Notes: a model not told the origin generated them from the sequence alone. Positions 46,435 through 55,848 are shown, counted from the stretch's first letter. The stretch: 64,000 nucleotides of DNA from Microbacterium sp. Root553 (GCF_001426995.1 NZ_LMFY01000001.1:2291675-2355674); one strand, 5' to 3'. Translations and numbers: made by a program.

Positions 46435-47504
46435 TTCTGGGGACTCCCGTCGTCGTTCGTCTTCTTGCGCCGCCAGATGCCGCGATCCGGGATGACGGGC
46501 ACGCCCGTGACGGCATTGGGCCGCGTCCTGGGGGGATTGGCCCCGCGCACCCGGCGCGCACCGTCGAGCCCGGTCGGCACGACCGTCGTCATGCTCGGGA
46601 AGTCGATCGCGTGCTCGCGCATGGTCGTGCGCAGACGCTTGCGCAGCTCCTGCGCGACGTCGTCCTTCGCATTCGCGCGCGCCTTGATCACGAGCCGCAC
46701 GACCAGGGCATCGCCGTCGATCGACTCGAGGCCCCACAGCTCGGGCTTCTCGACGATGCGGGTGCGCCACTTCGGGTCTTTGGCCAGGCCCTGCGCGGTC
46801 TCGAGCATGAGCTTCTCGACCTGGTCGAGGTCGGAGTCCACGGGGACGCCGAGGTCGATGATCGCCCGCGCCCATCCCTGAGACATGTTGCCGATGCGCA
46901 GCACCTCGCCGTTGCGGACGTACCAGAGCGTTCCGTTGACATCACGCACCTGGGTGATCCGGACGCTGACGTACTCGACGACGCCCGAGGCGAGCCCGAG
47001 GTCGACGACATCGCCGATGCCGATCTGGTCCTCGGCCACGATGAAGATGCCGTTCAGCACGTCCTTGACGATGTTCTGCGCTCCGAAGCCCAGGCCGGCG
47101 CCGACGGCGGCCGTCAGCAGCGTGAGCGAGCCGAGCAGGCTGTTGTCGAGCGCATTCACGATGAGGACCAGCGCGATCACCACGAGCATCACGTTGACGA
47201 TGTTCTGCAGGATGGTGCCGAGGGTGCGGGTCCTCTGCACCAGACGCATATCGGCGAGAGGGGAGCGCTCCAGCGCCTGGGTGTCGTCGACGTCCGCCTT
47301 GGTCTTCGCCGAATCGACGATGCGGTGCACCACCCGGCGGATCACCACGCGCAGCACGAGTGCGATGAGCACGCACGCGACGATGATGATGCCGACGCTG
47401 AGGGCCCTGCCGCCGATGACGCCGAGGACATCGAGCGTGCTGGCCCACCATTTCGGCAGGTCGGCGGGGGCGGGCTCGGGGGTGACTTGGAATGGCTGCA
47501 TCAT
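46431..47504 (-). CDS. mscS: MscS-family mechanosensitive channel
   Basis: 357 residues. Two or three membrane segments, then the pore helix and beta domain: [19 protein letters not shown] is the diagnostic Gly/Ala-rich TM3, followed by [17 protein letters not shown] and [17 protein letters not shown] basic/proline-rich tail ends the protein. Opens on membrane tension to release osmolytes. The ATG at 47504 lies 7 bases after TACTCT; an ATG at 47501 follows a GGAGG by 5 bases and is also possible. Confidence 0.93.
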   Translation of the reverse strand: MMQPFQVTPEPAPADLPKWWASTLDVLGVIGGRALSVGIIIVACVLIALVLRVVIRRVVHRIVDSAKTKADVDDTQALERSPLADMRLVQRTRTLGTILQNIVNVMLVVIALVLIVNALDNSLLGSLTLLTAAVGAGLGFGAQNIVKDVLNGIFIVAEDQIGIGDVVDLGLASGVVEYVSVRITQVRDVNGTLWYVRNGEVLRIGNMSQGWARAIIDLGVPVDSDLDQVEKLMLETAQGLAKDPKWRTRIVEKPELWGLESIDGDALVVRLVIKARANAKDDVAQELRKRLRTTMREHAIDFPSMTTVVPTGLDGARRVRGANPPRTRPNAVTGVPVIPDRGIWRRKKTNDDGSPQK

Positions 47505-47511
47505 CACCTCC

Positions 47512-47517
47512 AGAGTA
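47512..47517 (-). promoter_or_regulatory. -10 of mscS-glbO-dehydrogenase operon
   Basis: TACTCT on the minus strand, 7 bases before the ATG at 47504 and directly after the pepN terminator. Confidence 0.55.
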
Positions 47518-47519
47518 GC

Positions 47520-47565
47520 GATCAGGCCTCTGCGCGGGCTGGACACACCGCGCAGAGGCCTGATC
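47520..47565 (-). terminator. Terminator of pepN
   Basis: Perfect 18-bp stem (47520-47537, 47548-47565) with a 10-base loop, 12 bases past the pepN stop and 2 bases before the mscS -10. Confidence 0.85.
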
Positions 47566-47577
47566 GAAAGGGGGGTC

Positions 47578-50130
47578 TCAGTCCTCGGCGTCGCGCGACT
47601 GTGCGGACAGTGCGCGCTCCACGTCGGCGAGGTTCTCTAGGACGAGACGGCGAAGTGCCGGAGCCGCGTCCTGGTTCTCCGACAGCCAGGTCCTCGTCGC
47701 GTCGCGCAGCTCCGCATCGGCGATCGCGGTGGGGAAGAGCCCGACGATCAGATACTGGGCGATCTGGTACGTGCGCGACTCCCAGATCGGGAGCAGCATG
47801 TCGAAGTACTTCGCGACGAACGGCCGCAGCACCTCGGCACCCGCCGGGTGCACGAAGCCGAGTGCGGCGGATCGGACGATGGTGTTCGGCGCATCTCCGC
47901 GCTCGATCAGCGACTCCCAGGCGGCGTCCTTGGCTGCGGCGTCGGGCAGAGCCGCTCGGGCCTGGGCGGCGAACTCGCCACCCTTCGAGGTGTTGTCGGC
48001 CGCGAGTGCGGCATCGATGGAGGCCGCGTCGGTGGCGCCGATCGTGGCGAGACCGACGAGCAGCTGCCAGTTGAGGTCGGCGTCGATCTCGAGCCCCGGG
48101 AGCGTCTCCTCGCCGGATCGCAGACGGCCGATGATGCCGGCGTGCTCCGGGGTGACGAGCGATCCGGCGAAGGCGGTCACGAACTGCAGCTGGCTGTCGC
48201 TGCCCGACTCCGCGGACTCGGCCAGCGCCCAGATGCCGTCGGCGATCTTCTGCCGCGCAGCGAGACGCTTTTCGGGGGTGACGTACAAGGTGGCAGCGGT
48301 GCGCAGCTGGGCGAGCGTGGTACGCACGGTCGTCGACTCGGTCTCGCGTCCGATGTTGCCGAGCACGAGGTCGATGTAATCGGAGGCTGCGGTCTCGGCG
48401 TCGCGGGTCTGGTCCCAGGCGGCTCCCCAGACGAGCGATCGCGCGAGGGGATCGCTGATGTCGGCGAGATGCGCGATCGCGGTGGCGAGGGACTTCTCGT
48501 CGAGGCGGATCTTCGCGTAGGCGAGGTCGTTGTCGTTGAGCAGCACGAGATCGGGACGCGTGAGCCCGTGGAGCTCCGGGACCTCGGTGCGGTCGCCGTC
48601 GACATCGACCTCCGCGTAGTGCGTGCGCACGAGAGCGCCGTTCTCGAGCGTATAGAAGCCGATGCCGAGACGGTGCGGGCGGATCGTGGGGTAGTCGGCG
48701 GGAGCCGTCTGCGTCACCGCGAAACGCGTGATGGTGCCGTCGGCGTCATCGGCGATGAGCGGCTCGAGCGTGTTGACACCGGCGGTCTCCAGCCACTTCT
48801 TCGACCAGGTCGTCAGGTCGCGACCGCTGGTGGCCTCGAGTTCGGTGAGCAGGTCGCTGAGCTCGGTGTTGCCCCAGGAGTGCTTCTGGAAGTACTGCGA
48901 GACGCCGGCGAAGAACTCCTCGATGCCGACCCAGGCAGCGAGCTGCTTGAGGACGGAACCGCCCTTCGCGTACGTGATGCCGTCGAAGTTGACCTGCACG
49001 TCTTCGAGGTCGTTGATCACGGCGGTGATCGGGTGCGTCGAGGGCAGCTGGTCCTGGCGGTACGCCCAGGTCTTCTCCATGGCGTTGAAGGTGGTCCACG
49101 CCTCGGTCCACTCGGTGGCCTCGGCGGTGGCGATGGTGGAGGCCCACTCGGCGAAGGACTCGTTGAGCCAGAGGTCGTTCCACCACTTCATCGTGACGAG
49201 ATCGCCGAACCACATGTGGGCGAGCTCGTGCAGGATCGTGACGACACGACGTTCCTTGACGGCATCCGTCACCTTGCTGCGGAAGACGTAGGTCTCAGTG
49301 AAGGTCACCGCCCCGGCGTTCTCCATCGCACCCGCGTTGAACTCGGGCACGAAGAGCTGGTCGTACTTGGCGAACGGGTACGGGACGCCGAACTTGGACT
49401 CGAAATACGCGAAGCCTTCGCGCGTCTTGTCGAAGATGTAGTCGGCGTCGAGGTGCTGCCACAGGCTCTTGCGGCCGTAGACGCCGAGGGGGATCACGCG
49501 ACCCGAGGCGCTGGTGAGCTCGGAGAACGTCGACTCGTACGGTCCGGCGACGAGTGCCGTGATGTACGAGGAGATGCGGGGGGTGGGCTCGAAGCCCCAC
49601 GTGGCGACCGAGTGGTCGTCGTGCACGATCGGCTCGGGGGTGGGGGAGTTGGAGACGACCTTCCACGACGACGGTGCCGTCACCGTGAACTGGAACGTGG
49701 CCTTGAGGTCGGGCTGCTCGAACACCGCGAACACGCGACGCGAGTCGGGGACCTCGAACTGGGAGTAGAGGTAGACCTCGCCGTCGACGGGGTCGACGAA
49801 GCGATGCAGCCCCTCTCCGGTGTTGGTGTAGGCGCAGTCCGCGTCGACGACGAGGACGTTCTCGGCCTGCAGACCGGAGAGGGCGATCCGGGAGTCCTCG
49901 AACACCTCGTCGGGGTCGAGCTGCTCGCCGTTGAGCGAGATCTCGCGCACCTCGCGAGCGATCAGGTCGATGAAGGTGAAGCTCTCCGGCGTCGCGGTGA
50001 AGCGCACGACGCTGCGGGATCCGAAGACCTCGGCGCCCTTCGTCAGGTCGAGCGAGACCTCGTACGACTGGGTGTCGACGACGTCACGGCGCTCCTGCGC
50101 TTCGATGCGGGTGAGGTTCTCTCCAGGCAC
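47578..50130 (-). CDS. pepN: Aminopeptidase N (M1 family)
   Basis: 850 residues, family norm. GAMENAGAVTF binds the substrate N-terminus; HELAHMWFGD with Glu 18 residues later (NDLWLNESFAEW) is the M1 zinc site; C-terminal ERAP1-like helical domain. Cytosolic peptide turnover. The frame is open to 50187; the GTG at 50130 gives the standard start PGENLTRIEA and has GGGAG upstream. Confidence 0.96.
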   Translation of the reverse strand: MPGENLTRIEAQERRDVVDTQSYEVSLDLTKGAEVFGSRSVVRFTATPESFTFIDLIAREVREISLNGEQLDPDEVFEDSRIALSGLQAENVLVVDADCAYTNTGEGLHRFVDPVDGEVYLYSQFEVPDSRRVFAVFEQPDLKATFQFTVTAPSSWKVVSNSPTPEPIVHDDHSVATWGFEPTPRISSYITALVAGPYESTFSELTSASGRVIPLGVYGRKSLWQHLDADYIFDKTREGFAYFESKFGVPYPFAKYDQLFVPEFNAGAMENAGAVTFTETYVFRSKVTDAVKERRVVTILHELAHMWFGDLVTMKWWNDLWLNESFAEWASTIATAEATEWTEAWTTFNAMEKTWAYRQDQLPSTHPITAVINDLEDVQVNFDGITYAKGGSVLKQLAAWVGIEEFFAGVSQYFQKHSWGNTELSDLLTELEATSGRDLTTWSKKWLETAGVNTLEPLIADDADGTITRFAVTQTAPADYPTIRPHRLGIGFYTLENGALVRTHYAEVDVDGDRTEVPELHGLTRPDLVLLNDNDLAYAKIRLDEKSLATAIAHLADISDPLARSLVWGAAWDQTRDAETAASDYIDLVLGNIGRETESTTVRTTLAQLRTAATLYVTPEKRLAARQKIADGIWALAESAESGSDSQLQFVTAFAGSLVTPEHAGIIGRLRSGEETLPGLEIDADLNWQLLVGLATIGATDAASIDAALAADNTSKGGEFAAQARAALPDAAAKDAAWESLIERGDAPNTIVRSAALGFVHPAGAEVLRPFVAKYFDMLLPIWESRTYQIAQYLIVGLFPTAIADAELRDATRTWLSENQDAAPALRRLVLENLADVERALSAQSRDAED

Positions 50131-50199
50131 AGCGGTACTCCCAGGGGTGAGGGGATGCTGCCGCAACCCAGCGCAGTTGGCGCCCACGGCAACCCTGAC

Positions 50200-50205
50200 A
50201 GCCTA
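50200..50205 (-). promoter_or_regulatory. Predicted -10 of pepN
   Basis: TAGGCT on the minus strand; leader about 60 bases before the GTG at 50130. Confidence 0.45.
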
Positions 50206-50242
50206 CGCCAGCACGGCGGCCTGTCACGCTCTCCGGAGGTGA

Positions 50243-50248
50243 AAGAAT
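50243..50248 (+). promoter_or_regulatory. Leaderless -10 of hemH
   Basis: AAGAAT (one base from TAGAAT-like), 6 bases before the GTG at 50255. Confidence 0.4.
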
Positions 50249-50254
50249 GAAGGG

Positions 50255-51439
50255 GTGACCGCGATCGAGCCGAACACCGTCCGCTTTTCCTCTGCTGCCG
50301 CCTCCACGGGCGCGCCCTATATGACGACTCCCGTCGCCTATGACGGGATCCTCCTCGCCGGCTTCGGCGGGCCGGAGGGTCAGGATGACGTCATCCCGTT
50401 CCTGCGCAACGTCACGCGCGGCCGCGGCATCCCCGATGAGCGCCTGGAGGAGGTCGCGCACCACTACCGTCACTTCGGCGGTGTGAGCCCGATCAACGGA
50501 CAGAACCGCATCCTGAAGGAGGCGCTCGAGGGCGAGCTGGCCCGCCGGGGCATCGATCTGCCGGTGTACTGGGGCAACCGCAACTGGAGCCCGTACCTCG
50601 AGGAGGTCGTGACCGAGGCCGCGGCCGACGGGAAGCGGACGCTGCTCGCCTTCGCGACGAGCGCCTACAGCTCCTTCTCGAGCTGCCGACAGTACCGCGA
50701 GGACTTCGCCCGTGTGCTCGAGGAGACGAATCTCGGCGAGACGGTGACGATCGACAAGATCCGTCCGTTCTACGACCACCCCGGATTCGTGGAGTCCTTC
50801 GAGACGGGTGTGCGCGAGGCCGTCGAGACGTTCATGAGTCAGGGCATCGCGCCCTCCGAGATCCAGATCCTCTTCTCCACCCACAGCATCCCGACCGCCG
50901 ATGCGGAGCGCTCCGGCGCCCGCGACATCGACTGGGGAGAGGGCGGCGCCTACGCGGCTCAGCACCTCGCGGTCGCCGCCTGGGTCATGGACAGAGTCCG
51001 TGAGAGCATCCCCGAGGCTGCGGAGGTGTCGTGGGAGCTGGTGTACCAGTCCCGTTCCGGCCCCGCATCGCAGCCGTGGCTCGAGCCTGACGTGTGCGAC
51101 GTGATCGGCGAGCTCCCCGCACGCGGGCGCAAGGCCGTCGCGGTCGTCCCGGTCGGCTTCATGAGCGATCACATGGAGGTGCTCTGGGATCTCGACACCG
51201 AGGCGGCCGAGGCCGCCGAAGAGGCGGGGCTCGCCTTCACACGTACCCCGACGCCGGGTGTCGCGCCCTCGTTCGTCACCGGCATCGTCGATCTGATCGT
51301 GGAGCGCCTCGAGGGGCGCCCCAACGAGGAGCGACCGCACGTGACCTCTCTCCCCGGGGCGTTCGACGTCTGTCGTCCTGGCTGCTGCGAGAACGTGCGT
51401 GCGGGTTTCAAGCCGGCCGCCTCCGGCATCGCCCCGTGA
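50255..51439 (+). CDS. hemH: Ferrochelatase (coproporphyrin type)
   Basis: 394 residues. Inserts iron into coproporphyrin III in the actinobacterial haem route. ILLAGFGGPEGQDDVIPFLRNVTRG at the N-terminus in pieces, RHFGGVSPINGQ, STHSIPTADA (catalytic His), and VPVGFMSDHMEVLWDLD (Glu). A C-terminal CRPGCCE together with the SSCRQY Cys fits the [2Fe-2S] cluster known in actinobacterial enzymes. Upstream 20 residues before TTPVAYD are extra. Neighbour pepN is divergent. Confidence 0.95.
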   Translation: MTAIEPNTVRFSSAAASTGAPYMTTPVAYDGILLAGFGGPEGQDDVIPFLRNVTRGRGIPDERLEEVAHHYRHFGGVSPINGQNRILKEALEGELARRGIDLPVYWGNRNWSPYLEEVVTEAAADGKRTLLAFATSAYSSFSSCRQYREDFARVLEETNLGETVTIDKIRPFYDHPGFVESFETGVREAVETFMSQGIAPSEIQILFSTHSIPTADAERSGARDIDWGEGGAYAAQHLAVAAWVMDRVRESIPEAAEVSWELVYQSRSGPASQPWLEPDVCDVIGELPARGRKAVAVVPVGFMSDHMEVLWDLDTEAAEAAEEAGLAFTRTPTPGVAPSFVTGIVDLIVERLEGRPNEERPHVTSLPGAFDVCRPGCCENVRAGFKPAASGIAP

Positions 51440-51463
51440 GCATCCGCTGAGGGGCTGCGCTTC

Positions 51464-51469
51464 TAGGAT
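51464..51469 (+). promoter_or_regulatory. Leaderless -10 of rpiB
   Basis: TAGGAT, 7 bases before the ATG at 51477. Confidence 0.6.
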
Positions 51470-51476
51470 GGATGCC

Positions 51477-51962
51477 ATGCGCATCCACATCGCCACCGAT
51501 CACGCCGGTCTCGACTTCTCGACGCAGCTGCAGGAGCACCTCCGCGGCGCCGGGCACGAGGTCGTCGATCATGGTCCGATCGAGTACGACGCGGTCGACG
51601 ACTACCCCGCGTTCTGCATCCGCGCGGCCCAGGCCGTCGTGGCGGATCAGGCTGCGGGCGTCGAGACCCTCGGGGTCGTCTTCGGAGGATCGGGCAACGG
51701 CGAACAGATCGCGGCGAACAAGGTCGCGGGCGTGCGTGCCGCTCTGGTCTGGAACACTTCGACCGCCGAGCTCGCCCGCGAGCACAACGATGCGAACGTC
51801 ATCTCGATCGGCGCGCGCCAGCACACGTTCGAAGAGGTCACCTCCTTCATCGACACGTTCATCGCGACCCCCTTCTCGCACGACGAGCGGCACGTGCGAC
51901 GGATCGGTCAGATCGCGGACTTCGAGCGCGACGGCTCGCTGCTTCCGGACCCTCGGGCCTGA
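51477..51962 (+). CDS. rpiB: Ribose-5-phosphate isomerase B
   Basis: 161 residues. Interconverts ribulose-5-P and ribose-5-P. ATDHAGLDF and GGSGNGEQIAANKVAGVRAAL are the RpiB phosphate and substrate loops; as in mycobacterial RpiB a Glu (NGEQ) replaces the catalytic Cys of the E. coli form. An in-frame ATG at 51468 overlaps the -10, so 51477 is the better start. One base separates it from the glycosylase gene. Confidence 0.94.
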   Translation: MRIHIATDHAGLDFSTQLQEHLRGAGHEVVDHGPIEYDAVDDYPAFCIRAAQAVVADQAAGVETLGVVFGGSGNGEQIAANKVAGVRAALVWNTSTAELAREHNDANVISIGARQHTFEEVTSFIDTFIATPFSHDERHVRRIGQIADFERDGSLLPDPRA

Positions 51963-51963
51963 C

Positions 51964-52992
51964 ATGCCGGAGGGGCATTCCGTACATCGCATCGCACGGC
52001 AGTTCGACCGCAACTTCGTCGGCAAAGCGCTGAGCGCCTCGAGCCCCCAGGGGCGGTTCGCCGAGGGCGCCGCCGTCCTCGACGGGCGTGAAGCGCTGAG
52101 CGTGCAGGCCGTCGGCAAGCAGATGTTCCTCGAAGCGGAGGGCGACGTCTGGCTCCGGGTGCACCTGGGCCTCTACGGGGCCTGGGACTTCGCCGGCGAC
52201 ATCATCGTCGATTTGACCATCGCCGCCGCGAACGGACGCATGGGCCAAACGAACCAGCGGGGTACGATCATCGACGAGGAGCCGGTCGACGGCGCGGCGT
52301 CGGATGACGCGATCCTCGATGAGGCGGGTGAGAACTCGCTTTCGTCCATCGGCGCACCACGACGCACCCGCGTGCACGTCCGCATGTCGGAACAGACGAA
52401 GGGACTCGCCGATGAAGGGCTGGAGTGGCCGCCGCCGGTGGTGGGTCAGGTGCGTCTGCGGCTGATGACCGACATCACCGCGGCCGACCTGCGCGGACCC
52501 ACGGCGTGCGTGCTGCAGACCCCGGAGGAGATGCTGGCGAGTGTCGCCAAGCTCGGCCCCGATCCGCTCGTGGGCGATCCGGTGGAGAACGAGGCGCGGT
52601 TCGTCCGCGCCGTACGCCGGAAGCCGACCGCGATAGCGCTGCTCCTGATGGACCAGGCCGTCGTCAGCGGCATCGGCAACGTGTACCGCGCCGAGATGCT
52701 CTTCCGTCAGCGACTGAACCCGCACACGCCTGGGCGTGAGGTTCCGGAGGACGTGGTGCGTGCGCTCTGGCACGACTGGGTGCGTCTGCTCCCCATCGGC
52801 GTCGAGACAGGTCAGATGATGACCATGGACGACCTCTCCGCCGCGCAGTATCGCGCAGCGATGGCGAACCGCGACGATCGGCACTGGGTCTACCACCGGG
52901 CGGGCCTGCCCTGTCGGATCTGCGGCACCGAGATCGCACTCGAGGAGATCGGCGCGCGAAAGCTCTACTGGTGTCCGCGCTGCCAGGCGTGA
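51964..52992 (+). CDS. Fpg/Nei-family DNA glycosylase
   Basis: 342 residues. Base-excision enzyme. MPEGH gives the catalytic Pro1 and Glu2 after Met removal; KQMFLEAEG, the H2TH region (DQAVVSGIGNVYRAEML) and a C-terminal C4 zinc finger (CRIC ... CPRC) are present. An Asp/Glu-rich insert of about 60 residues (about 75-140) makes it longer than Fpg (270). More like actinobacterial Nei than MutM; damage specificity unclear. One base after rpiB, likely co-transcribed. Confidence 0.92.
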   Translation: MPEGHSVHRIARQFDRNFVGKALSASSPQGRFAEGAAVLDGREALSVQAVGKQMFLEAEGDVWLRVHLGLYGAWDFAGDIIVDLTIAAANGRMGQTNQRGTIIDEEPVDGAASDDAILDEAGENSLSSIGAPRRTRVHVRMSEQTKGLADEGLEWPPPVVGQVRLRLMTDITAADLRGPTACVLQTPEEMLASVAKLGPDPLVGDPVENEARFVRAVRRKPTAIALLLMDQAVVSGIGNVYRAEMLFRQRLNPHTPGREVPEDVVRALWHDWVRLLPIGVETGQMMTMDDLSAAQYRAAMANRDDRHWVYHRAGLPCRICGTEIALEEIGARKLYWCPRCQA

Positions 52993-53003
52993 GCCGTCGA
53001 CCG

Positions 53004-53009
53004 TAGGCT
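53004..53009 (+). promoter_or_regulatory. Leaderless -10 of the PaiB-like gene
   Basis: TAGGCT, 6 bases before the ATG at 53016. Confidence 0.65.
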
Positions 53010-53015
53010 GGGAGG

Positions 53016-53657
53016 ATGCGTCAGAATCCCAGTTTCACGCTTGCGGACGTTCAGGAGATCCGTCGTGTCATCGATGGCAATCCGTGGGCGACGATCGTGA
53101 GCGACGGCCCTGAGGGCCTCGTGTCTTCGCACTATGCGGTGCTGCTCGACGACGGGAGGGACGATCTCACGATCGTGGGCCACGTCGGACGCCCCGATGA
53201 CCGGATCCACGGCATGGGCGAGCGCGAACTGCTCGTCGTCCTTCAGGGGCCTCACGGCTACATCTCGCCGGGGTGGTACGGCGACGTCCAGGCCGTGCCG
53301 ACGTGGAACTACACCGCCGTGCACCTCGCCGGGGTCCCCGAGATCCTGAGCGATGAGGAGAACCTCCGTGTGCTGGACCGGCTCGTCGACCGGTTCGAGG
53401 CGCGGATGCCGGATCCGCGCCGGATGTGGGAGCGTCCGAACGATCCCGCGTTCATCGAGCGGCTGGCCGCCGGCACCGTCGGATTCCGCCTCACACCGAC
53501 GCGCGTCGTCGCCAAGCGCAAGCTCAGCCAGAACAAGGACGCCGAGACGATCGAGGCGGTGATCGCGCATCTCGAGGGCGACGGGCCGTACGCACAGCCC
53601 GAACTCGCCGCCGACATGAGGCGCGCGCATCAGGCCCGTCTCGGAGCGGCCGGATGA
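53016..53657 (+). CDS. PaiB-type FMN-binding protein
   Basis: 213 residues. HYAVLLDD, GHVGRPD, GPHGYISPGWY and VPTWNYTAVHLAG are hallmarks of the PaiB/negative transcriptional regulator family, a split-barrel FMN-binding fold. The Bacillus PaiB name implies regulation, but these proteins lack a DNA-binding domain and may be flavoenzymes. ATGA overlap with the amidohydrolase gene makes a two-gene unit. Confidence 0.88.
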   Translation: MRQNPSFTLADVQEIRRVIDGNPWATIVSDGPEGLVSSHYAVLLDDGRDDLTIVGHVGRPDDRIHGMGERELLVVLQGPHGYISPGWYGDVQAVPTWNYTAVHLAGVPEILSDEENLRVLDRLVDRFEARMPDPRRMWERPNDPAFIERLAAGTVGFRLTPTRVVAKRKLSQNKDAETIEAVIAHLEGDGPYAQPELAADMRRAHQARLGAAG

Positions 53658-55150
53658 GCGGCGTCGGATCCCGGATCGGCACCGTCGCGAACGTGCGCAT
53701 CGCGGGCCCCGGCAGTGAGTTCCTGATCGACGACGAGCCGGTCGACATCTTCCTCGACGACGGGCTGATCGCGGACATCGCGCCGGCAGGAGCGCTGGGC
53801 ACGTCCGGCGAGGTCCTCGACGGACACGGGGCCTGGGCGGTCCCCGGCCTGTGGGACAACCACGTGCACACGGTGCAGTGGGCGCTCGCGACCGAACGCG
53901 TCGCGCTCGGAGGGGCATCGTCCGCGGCGGAGGCCGCATCGATCATGGCGGCCGCCGCGCCTCTGCCCGACGGTCGCAAGGTCGGCAGCGGTTTTCGCGA
54001 TGCGCTGTGGCCGGACGCTCCCGAACTCGCGCTGCTCGACCGCGCCACCGGCACCGTGCCGACATACCTGATCAACGCCGATGTGCACAGCACCTGGCTG
54101 AACTCCGCCGCGCTGCGGCTCGAGGGGTTCTCGAGCCCTGACGGGATGCTGCGCGAGCAGGACGCGTTCGAGATCTCGCGACGGCTGAACGCCGTCGAGC
54201 CGCTTCGCGCCGACATCGCCGTCCGAGCGGCGGGTGAGCGCGCGGCATCGCGAGGGGTTGTCGGACTCGTCGACTTCGACATGGCCTGGAATGCCGAGGC
54301 CTGGTCACGGCGCGTCGCCGCAGGGTTCGCCGCACACAGGGTGGATTTCGCGATCTACCCCTCCGACCTGACACGGGCGATCGCCGAGGGACTGCGATCC
54401 GGTGACCCGCATGAGCACTCGGAGACGCCGGAGGCCGCTCGCGGGCTGATCAGCGTGGGACCGCTGAAGGTCATCAGCGACGGATCGCTGGGGACTCGGA
54501 CGGCCGCATGTTCGCACCCCTATCCCGGAGATCCGGAGAACTTCGGAGTGCTCACGGTCCCGCCCGCCGAGCTCACCGAACTCCTCACCGCCGCGACCGG
54601 GGGCGGTCTCGGCGTCGCCGTGCACGCGATCGGAGACCGCGCGGTCACCGCAGCCCTCGACGCCTTCACCCTCTCCGGTGCCGCCGGCACCATCGAGCAT
54701 GCACAGCTCGTGCGCCACGCGGATCTCGCCCGCTTCGGTCGCCTCGGGCTGATCGCGAGTGTGCAGCCTCAGCACGCTCTCGACGACCGAGATCTCGTCG
54801 GCACGCACTGGGCCGGGCAGACGTCAGTGGGCTACCCGCTCAGAGCCCTCCGCGACGCCGGGGTCGAGCTCCGGTTCGGATCCGATGCCCCCGTCGCCCC
54901 GCTGGATCCGTGGCAGGCGATCGCCGCTGCGGTCACTCGCACCGATGACGATCGCGCCGCGTGGCATCCGGAGGAGCGACTCACTCGTGCGCAGGCGCTC
55001 CAGGCCAGCGTCCGCACCACCCTGCGCCCTGGACAGCTCGCCGACATCGCCCTCTGCGGCGTCGATCCGCTGCAGGCCTCGGGTGCGGATCTGCGCGCCA
55101 TGCCGGTCATCGCGACGCTCGTGGCCGGCCGCGTCACGCACGGCGCCTGA
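53654..55150 (+). CDS. Amidohydrolase (YtcJ/NfdA-like)
   Basis: 498 residues. LWDNHVHTVQW has the metal-binding HxH; SDGSLGTRTA, VHAIGDRAV and GSDAPVAPLDPW are typical of the amidohydrolase_3 group. Cytosolic; substrate unknown. The ATG overlaps the PaiB-like stop. Followed by a bidirectional terminator. Confidence 0.9.
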   Translation: MSGVGSRIGTVANVRIAGPGSEFLIDDEPVDIFLDDGLIADIAPAGALGTSGEVLDGHGAWAVPGLWDNHVHTVQWALATERVALGGASSAAEAASIMAAAAPLPDGRKVGSGFRDALWPDAPELALLDRATGTVPTYLINADVHSTWLNSAALRLEGFSSPDGMLREQDAFEISRRLNAVEPLRADIAVRAAGERAASRGVVGLVDFDMAWNAEAWSRRVAAGFAAHRVDFAIYPSDLTRAIAEGLRSGDPHEHSETPEAARGLISVGPLKVISDGSLGTRTAACSHPYPGDPENFGVLTVPPAELTELLTAATGGGLGVAVHAIGDRAVTAALDAFTLSGAAGTIEHAQLVRHADLARFGRLGLIASVQPQHALDDRDLVGTHWAGQTSVGYPLRALRDAGVELRFGSDAPVAPLDPWQAIAAAVTRTDDDRAAWHPEERLTRAQALQASVRTTLRPGQLADIALCGVDPLQASGADLRAMPVIATLVAGRVTHGA

Positions 55151-55187
55151 GACTCCCGGACACGAGAGAGGGCACTCGGACGCGAAA

Positions 55188-55216
55188 GAGGGCACCGGGA
55201 TGACCCCGGTGCCCTC
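55188..55216. terminator. Bidirectional terminator between amidohydrolase and dps
   Basis: 12-bp perfect stem GAGGGCACCGGG / CCCGGTGCCCTC with a 5-base loop; just beyond both convergent stops. Confidence 0.75.
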
Positions 55217-55233
55217 GTCGATACGTCTGGTGA

Positions 55234-55719
55234 TCAGGCGGCGATGTGCGACACGAGGAACCAGCGGTCCTTCTCGAGTCCGCGCATGACCTCGATCGCG
55301 ACGTCCTGGCTGGTGAGGTCGACCTCGTCGAGACCGTCGATCGCGGCCTTCACATCGACGAGGATCGCGTCGATGTCGGCGATGACGGCGCGCACGAGCT
55401 CGTCGGACTGCGTGAAGCCTGCAGGAACCGAGGTGGCTCCGGCCTTGGCGGCGACGGCGCTGACGCGGGCGTCGATCGGGAGCCCCAGGGCGACGATCCG
55501 CTCGGCCGCGGTGTCCGCGAAGTCACCGGCGTGGGCGACGATCGTGTCGAGCAGCTCGTGCACGCCGACGAAGTTCGCGCCGCGAACGTGCCAGTGGGCC
55601 TGCTTGCCGTTGACCGTCAGTGCCTGCAGTCCCAGGACGACGGGGGAGAGGAACTGAGCCGCTGCGGCTGCCACGGTCGGGTCGCTGGCGGTGGTGGGAA
55701 CGGTCTGTACCTTGCTCAT
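55234..55719 (-). CDS. dps: Dps-family DNA-binding ferritin
   Basis: 161 residues. Protects DNA under starvation and oxidative stress by storing iron. NGKQAHWHVRGANFVGVHELLD contains the ferroxidase His; DFADTAAERIVALG has the Asp and Glu ligands. The N-terminus is short with little Lys, so DNA binding by an N-tail is not obvious. GAGGAG upstream sets the start at 55719; the open frame runs on to 56403 without sense. Confidence 0.95.
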   Translation of the reverse strand: MSKVQTVPTTASDPTVAAAAAQFLSPVVLGLQALTVNGKQAHWHVRGANFVGVHELLDTIVAHAGDFADTAAERIVALGLPIDARVSAVAAKAGATSVPAGFTQSDELVRAVIADIDAILVDVKAAIDGLDEVDLTSQDVAIEVMRGLEKDRWFLVSHIAA

Positions 55720-55762
55720 GCTGTGCTCCTCTGAAGTGCTCTTCTCGTACCTGATGAAGACA

Positions 55763-55768
55763 ACGCTA
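55763..55768 (-). promoter_or_regulatory. Predicted -10 of dps
   Basis: TAGCGT on the minus strand with TTGCGG 16 bases upstream as a fair -35; one of the few promoters here with both elements. Confidence 0.45.
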
Positions 55769-55848
55769 CTCATCTGAAAACATTCCGCAAGCAAGCGAAG
55801 GCTCGGCTTAGTGCCCCGGAAACACGCGGTATTCCTGGGATGTGAGGG

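Noticed and set aside
47848..50250. An 800-codon plus-strand frame opposite pepN
   Set aside because: Complement shadow of the M1 peptidase; composition follows the codons of the opposite strand, and there is no start signal.
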